Below are positions 58,095 to 64,000 of a stretch of DNA of 64,000 nt, in pieces (the first letter of the stretch is position 1; each line of letters opens with the position of its first letter). Source of the stretch: Polytrichum commune (lineage: Eukaryota; Streptophyta; Polytrichopsida; Polytrichales; Polytrichaceae); the NCBI GenBank assembly GCA_950295325.1, contig OX485805.1, forward strand, positions 11,408,501-11,472,500, read 5' to 3'. The notes beneath the pieces are model-generated. The model was not told the DNA's origin. It did not search any database and saw only the letters and a program-made list of their open reading frames with translations. Both the position numbers and the translations under genes were made by a program.

Positions 58095-59025
58095 ATCCCA
58101 AAGTAAGATATATGGCAGAGTCACAGAAAGTTGCAACATTTGCTGAAGGACTTCCTGGAGCTCCGTGGACATGCAACTCGGTCCTTTTCACCACTTTGAA
58201 AAATTAGAAATGCCATATCATGATCTGCTTTGGTCAACCAATCGGCAATATCAGACGCTATAAATTAGTTTGTTGAAGGAGTACAGTATAAAGCGTTAAT
58301 CGCCACTTGTCATGATACAACTCGTAGGCTCGCATGATGCAGCTACACCATTTGTTTCTGATTTGAAACGTGCCATAATGGAAATTCTTGGGTTGGTATA
58401 CCTTTGATATAATGTAAGTTTGCACTTGAATTTGGCCCTATAGACAATGACCCAAATCCATATTAAAATAGTTCTTGATTGAGTGTGAGGAGCCTTGAAA
58501 AGGGAGGTTGTACGAGGCATCCAACTTACAAGCCTTGGTAGTCATGTCAAGGTAGGTATTGGGTGCTTATTGTAGTCGATGCATGACATGGAGACATGTG
58601 TCTATTACGGGACGGAGTGATCACGCCATGGTATATTCATCAAACGTGAGTGCCAATGTGTCTCCTCACATTCAGTCAAGACCTATGTATATCCTTGCAT
58701 GAGTGATGAACATGCATATGTACGTTCTGCAAATATGCAATTAGCCGAATGACTAGTGCGAAATGTTTTCTAGGCTTGAACAACATTCGATCTCCACTCA
58801 CGATTGTTGAGTACTATGGCTTGCACTGAAATTATAAGATTTGATGACTGTTTTGCCACAAAACTTGAACGCCACAAAATAAGAACAAAAGATGTAAATT
58901 TGAAGCTCCTTTACCAAACAATAAATTGAGTACATTGAGAGATACTTGAAAGGAGTGTTGTACTTAATTTATACCCAAGCTTGCGTATTTGCCAATAGTA
59001 ATCATTGGGTGACTTTTTGTTGTAC

Positions 59026-62000
59026 AAGAGTATTTCACTGCTTAGGCCAAAAAGTATGTGTTGTATTAACTACATGCCTAAAGTTTCTCTATACCTGTCT
59101 ATTGTGTGTGCATGCATGAGATGACATGGACTGCTTGGATGAACTTGATGGATGAGGTGTCTTGGGTGTGGAATCGATGTAATAAGTAGGGAGTGGTGTT
59201 AACAAGATACTGGTGTGCAAGATAACTCTGCTCTTCAATAACTTTCATTTCTTTCTGTAGTGGCTTTCATAATCTCTGGCTCAATATCTAGGATTATGGT
59301 GGATGTATCACTTTCACCATTGCTATCATCTTCTAATTTCCTATATACTGACAAAGGTAATGAACTTCAGGGCACTTTTTCGGAGACATCACACTCTCTT
59401 CACATTTCTTCTTCCCTGGTTTGAAGACAACCCATTGCTGAAATTCATGTCTTAAGATATTTTCCCATACAACACAAATATTAATAATGTGTGATAGTTA
59501 GATATCTCCGAAGGTGCATTCAGCCATGTACTCTATGTAAGTCTCAGATTTCAACAAGAGGGGACTTTAAGGTGCTGTGATTGACTATCAACTATTTCTC
59601 TAACCAAATTCTAGGTTATGACTTTGTAGAAGAGGTCCCTGATTTCATGCAACCTGCAGGTCATCTTGTCTAATAGTTGTGAACTAGAAGCTCTGTGGTG
59701 GTTGCATTTCACTCGTATTCCTGTCAAATAAGTAGTGATAAGTATCCCCATTCTGCGTCAATGGTGACACGGAGGAGGTAGACCTCCAAAGAAGTCAACC
59801 TATCAATGATGTAGATCTCTAATGATTTTGGGATCCCAACGAGCAGGCAAGAATGGAGGTTGCAGAGTCACACCCGAAAGCTCTCATTGAGTTCACTTGT
59901 AGGTTCCATGCCCATGTGCATTTGAAAGAACAATTGTGGTAACGATCTGGTATGGCAATGTCATTACATTTCAAAATCCACATAATTTAATGTGGTATGC
60001 AATGATCAATGTTGAACTTTGATGTGATTGAATAAATTTGAAATCCATGCTGTATGTAAATTTAAAGGTTTGTGACGTACTACGTGAAGGAGGACAAATT
60101 ATTGCCTTGGGATTAGCCTTCAGGCAAAGAGAACGTGTTGTACATGCTATAGAAATGGCTACAAAGTCAAACCGATCCATTCGGGGATATCTATCCTACA
60201 TATAGATCATGGCCCATAAGAATGTAATATGCAAAGCCTCTATGTGAATGGGGTTAAGCCAAAATACCTACAAGTGATCCAACATGTATGAGACCGAGGA
60301 ATTTTCTAATGTGGAATAGAAACTTGAGGCACCAGGAGAGCTATTTAGAAGAAGAGAGGAGGCAACGGAGATATATCATCATCTTCTTCCTCGTGATGCT
60401 TGTTCTCAACTCTCCTCTCCATAGATCATGTTTATATGATTTGTGTCAGTATATTTTACTATGAAAATGCAGGATTTTTACATTGAGTTATTGCAAGCCT
60501 ACTTCTTGGAGGCATTGGTAAGTGGACGAGATTGTGAATTGCATGTGCATATATGCATGACGAATACAATGGGTTATGATGGATAACTTGATTCTCTCTT
60601 GAATGCTTGAAAGTAGTGAATTCCTAGCCTCCCATGTTGAATAAAATTCGTATATCTTTCCTTCAATTTGATTCTAAACATTAAACGATTTGTTATCAGG
60701 AATTTTGTATGAGTCACCCAATGATATTTGAGGCATGCCTCAATGCTTTATTGCTGCCAGTGACGGGGACTTTGGATAATGGAGCGCACTTGCAGTAATG
60801 AAGAACATTTCTCCAGGTTGAACTAATTGGACTCTCGTTTTGAAACCCAAGTGCTGAAATTAGTCTTCTCCTCTCAATAAACATGATAGAGTCCATGAAA
60901 GATGACATTCTAGATATGGTATTGACTGAGTTGCAAGTTTGGAAATGATTTGAAAAACAAATGGGTTTTCACGCAAAGTGGCGATAAGATCACATGGTTG
61001 CCGCCTCCCCCGATATCTGAAGGTGAAGATTTGAGATGTAGGACATACAGTTGTTTGTACACCACGGTTTCGCTCTTGCTTACTCTGAGGAAGAATAGAA
61101 AGCCTGTAGTGCATAGGGAACCTGTGAGGTCTGTGGATAATCGGACAAAACACCCACGGTGTTGACCTGTGGGTTGATTGTGAACACATCTCGTTGAGTT
61201 TAACGTGTGAGGATTGATACTGAGCACACACTGAACTAAGATGTTTCACACACAAGTGTTCATCAAGACGTTCATACGATATTTACTTATTCAAAAGGTG
61301 CCAGGCTATACACAGCTCTGGTCTTGTGCACACAGACTCGACACACATTGCTCCTACGCATGCTTAAGCTTCGCACAAAACTAGCTAACGCGGTTATGAT
61401 CGTCTTCCACACTGCCAGATAGATAGAAACTCCAACCCCTTTCAAGCAAGGGGCCGGCGTGAATAAAGTGTCCGTTCGTAATGCCAATGACCCGATGCCC
61501 ACTGGACAAGGGGACATTGGGACAAATACTACTCTCCCCTTTCGAGGATGGGCACTGTAGTGACACACTATACAAGTTCCTAGCTAGCCACTAGTGCCTT
61601 GAAGATACCGAACATGGTATCCCCAAAGGGCTTTGAGGTACCCATACAACAAGGTCCAAGGACCCCCCACCATAGTTGGGTGGACTAAGGTGGTGATCCA
61701 CACTGCCACTGCTAACTTGTTCCTCTCTGCTTATACCGGTCTGTGTCTTATTCTCAAAGCGCGTCTCTCGAGAAATCGTATCACCGATTAGAGGCAGGGT
61801 AAAGTAAACAGCTACGAAGTAACACGTGTGTCTTTTAACCTATCCCCTGTAGATGCAAACTAAGAGCAAGTAGGTTGGGACTCAATATAACTCACTACAC
61901 TGGTTATCTCAATTACTGCGTGTTACTATTTGGATTTACGCAGCGCTCACATAAAAGCTCGTATTCATTTACCTTGGCCCACCAAACTTGAAAGCTTGAG

Positions 62001-62850
62001 CGTGAGCTCAAGCTCTGTGTGGCTGGCCCTTGAGGAAGCCCACTGCAAGGCTTTGCTCACAAAAGCATTGAACAATATGCCTTACCCGTAGAACTGGGGT
62101 AAAAATTGCTGTCAATAAAGCGTCCCCTTTCTATGGGTTTAAATTTGCTCCCCATTTGTATGAAAATCGGAAAACTTGGCATATTGAACACCATTAACGA
62201 GTCTTACATGTGATTCCCAGCTGGTGGTGGTACATATGTAATTGTATCAATATTTAGTGCACGAACTGATATTGGACAGGGGTGAGATGGGCTAAATGTT
62301 GCATGTGTTTCACATGAAGAAGAGAGTAATTCCATCCGGGTTTTTCTAAAACTATGTGGCATACTGACCCTTCTAAAACGACTGTAAAACAGGTTGTATG
62401 GTTCTGCTCAGTGAAGCATATGTTTGATGAAATCATGCAATACTTGGACTCTGAAGCAATATTTATGGCCTAGCCTGTAAGTTTTCTTAACGTTGGAGTA
62501 AGTTGAGAACCGAATCTTCAATATTTCAAGTCTTCGATTCCCTCGTGAGGTTTGGAGAAATTCATGCACATTGTATTACCTCTGCACTCTTGCCATGTTG
62601 CAGCTCTTTGAGTGCTCCCTACAACATCGCAACGTTAAACATTCGATCGAGGTTAAACAGTGAGGCACGTGCGGATGAGGTCGAAGGAAAATATGCTTTT
62701 TAGTCGCCAACAGTTTGAACGATCACCCCTAATTCTGCTTCAATTAAGGACATGATGTTTGTCAATGCGACCAAACCAACGATCATTGGGTGCAATTCAT
62801 GAAACATCACAACACGGCAGGCCGTTAATAGATTTGCTCTAGCTCCCTCT
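59026..62850. other. Intergenic, probable retroelement debris at 61.1-61.95 kb
   Basis: 59-60.8 kb shows nothing clear. From about 60860 to 61170 there is a more GC-balanced stretch with short open frames on both strands but no family I recognise. 61150-61950 has the look, on the minus strand, of LTR-type non-coding DNA, but paired ends and a target duplication are not visible. 61970-62850 has no supportable feature until the TATA box. Confidence 0.35.
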
Positions 62851-62857
62851 AGGTACT

Positions 62858-62865
62858 TATATAAA
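62858..62865 (+). promoter_or_regulatory. TATA box of the possible orphan gene
   Basis: TATATAAA, followed by a C/A-rich leader (AACTTTCCATCACCTCAACA), is typical of a plant core promoter. It lies 313 bases before the start codon at 63179; transcription would begin near 62890. Confidence 0.55.
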
Positions 62866-63178
62866 TGTGAAGCCCCTCAAAACTTTCCATCACCTCAACA
62901 TCTGCAGTGTTTCCCATCTCCTAAGTACACAACAAGTCTCCCCAGGTCTCTACACAATCTCCAAGCAATAGATAATTTCAGCCAGCCTGACTACATTGCT
63001 CTTGCATATGGTGGTTTTCCAGTGATCTCACATTCTCACAAGCCGGTGATTACCATAGTCGTTAATTGTGAGGTCCCTGAGTGAGGATATGGTTAGGAGA
63101 AACCAGACCTCCTCAGGTTTTGTTTGACATCTCTCTTCAACTCTACAGCACTGGCGCATTTACAAAGGAGCAAACAAG

Positions 63179-63517
63179 ATGAGAATTGTACCTGTGAAGA
63201 ACCAGGAGGTAGAATCGACACACAACCTGGCGTCAAAAGAGGACGTCAAGCCCAAGGTTTTCTCTGTGGACAGTAATCAAAGACGGCGTATGCAAGGATG
63301 GACGAGTGGAAATGACTCCATTTTGGACGCAGATTCTGCTGAAGAGATTGTAGAGGAGGCGAGAAGGGAGCTCACATTGGATCAAAAGTCCAGGTGGCCT
63401 ATGCAAGGTTGGTGCAAGGCTCCCACAGCGCCCAAGTGGAACACCGGACGCTCGCAGGACGACGAAATTCCAGGTGCGAAGGCCAGAGTTCAAAGGCGAT
63501 GGCCTCAAAATTGGTAG
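63179..63517 (+). CDS. Small orphan protein with repeated MQGW motif
   Basis: The 112-codon frame has a balanced, hydrophilic composition rich in Arg, Lys, Glu, Asp and Trp and no signal peptide or membrane segment. A short motif recurs: RRRMQGWTSG near residue 37, SRWPMQGWCKAP near residue 72 and RRWPQNW at the extreme C terminus. Between them lies an acidic helix (ADSAEEIVEEARREL). I do not recognise the family. In favour of a real gene are the TATA box, the pyrimidine/A-rich leader, the regular motif spacing and the C-terminal placement of the last motif. Against it are short upstream ATGs in the leader, unless an intron removes them. Confidence 0.55.
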   Translation: MRIVPVKNQEVESTHNLASKEDVKPKVFSVDSNQRRRMQGWTSGNDSILDADSAEEIVEEARRELTLDQKSRWPMQGWCKAPTAPKWNTGRSQDDEIPGAKARVQRRWPQNW

Positions 63518-64000
63518 AGATTTTTCCAAAGTATTTTCGAGTCAAACGATGAGATCACTCAGCTCTTTCGGAGCATGCAGGTTATTCTTTCAGGCAGAGT
63601 GTCGTTAGAAATGCAGAGTCACACTTGGAGCAGCCATCCCTTGATAATTAAATTCTGTGCACTTTTGTTACAGATGTTTCTGAACAAGAACGTGTGTAGA
63701 TGGGTAGTGAAAAATATGCGGAAACATCATACAGTAAGAGAATTCTTGTTTGAATTCTGTAATGTCGATTGGATTGATTCAATCAGAAGACATAAACTTG
63801 TCCCAAATCTCTCCTTTCCCTTATCAGAGTCTCATAGATGCAAATGGATTGAGTAGTGAATTTTGTCATTACGGATTCTGGCCTAAGGACATGGAATTCC
63901 AGACACTTGTAGCAACATTTTGTTATGAGGAAACATGTGTGCAAAGATTTATTTTCTGAGCAAGAGTATATGTAGATGAGTAGTGTAGAATTTCACAGGA
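63518..64000. other. Right edge, presumed 3' flank
   Basis: After the orphan frame no gene is seen. A near repeat, GAACAAGAACGTGTGTAGATG at about 63682 against GAGCAAGAGTATATGTAGATG at about 63958, each followed by GTAGTG, suggests a short duplication. Confidence 0.4.

Larger units (their letters stand above)
56285..59025 (+). repeat. Segmental duplication block Y, copy 5 (carries GLP5)
   Basis: Shares promoter, leader, gene and a long 3' flank with Y1, to about 59025. Relative to Y1 and Y3 it lacks the middle of the upstream region (the counterpart of about 7360-7670). Confidence 0.85.

Noticed and set aside
61150-61950. Solo LTR
   Set aside because: Composition suggests it, but no paired ends, target duplication or second copy could be seen, so it is described only as possible debris.
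1-64000. CRISPR arrays, operons or other bacterial systems
   Set aside because: Spliced genes, plant cell-wall families and plant transposons show that this is eukaryotic nuclear DNA; no regularly spaced identical repeats were seen.

Overview
The window is nuclear DNA of a land plant. The genes that can be recognised are secreted cell-wall/apoplast families: five intronless germin-like proteins (GLPs) and one xyloglucan endotransglucosylase/hydrolase (XTH) with four GT-AG introns. They sit in long AT-rich, repeat-laden intergenic DNA. A decayed kinase-jacalin lectin gene, with an N-terminal region resembling DUF1221, points from family knowledge to a non-seed plant, most likely a bryophyte such as a moss. 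The species cannot be fixed from the sequence alone.

Layout. 1-4840: repeats only, including a pogo-like miniature transposon (491-1022). 4843-7960: block Y1 with GLP1 on the minus strand. 8-23 kb: no convincing gene, but several inverted-repeat elements and a second pogo-like miniature element (10230-10734). 23.6-29.1 kb: block X1, with the XTH gene (plus) facing GLP2 (minus). 29.5-32.4 kb: block Y3 with GLP3 (plus). 32.56-35.09 kb: kinase-jacalin pseudogene. 36.2-36.9 kb: third pogo-like element, which keeps the transposase helix-turn-helix. 42.9-43.8 kb: PIF/Harbinger transposase pseudogene (minus). 46.28-46.69 kb: a Tourist-like MITE whose empty site is present elsewhere in the window. 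47.7-50.85 kb: block X2, an inverted copy of X1 carrying GLP4 and only the last exon plus part of intron 4 of the XTH. It ends exactly where a 5'-truncated LINE (50851 to about 53.9 kb) begins. 56.3-59.0 kb: block Y5 with GLP5. 62.8-63.5 kb: a possible small orphan gene with a good TATA box.

The GLP cluster was therefore built by copying two unrelated segments. The Y promoter/signal peptide type carries GLP1, 3 and 5; the X type carries GLP2 and 4. The mature coding regions do not follow this split: GLP1 and GLP2 share diagnostic bases against GLP3, 4 and 5, which suggests gene conversion. All five GLP products and the XTH should enter the secretory pathway and act in the wall. Large parts of the rest are transposon remains, several recognisable only by comparing copies inside the window.
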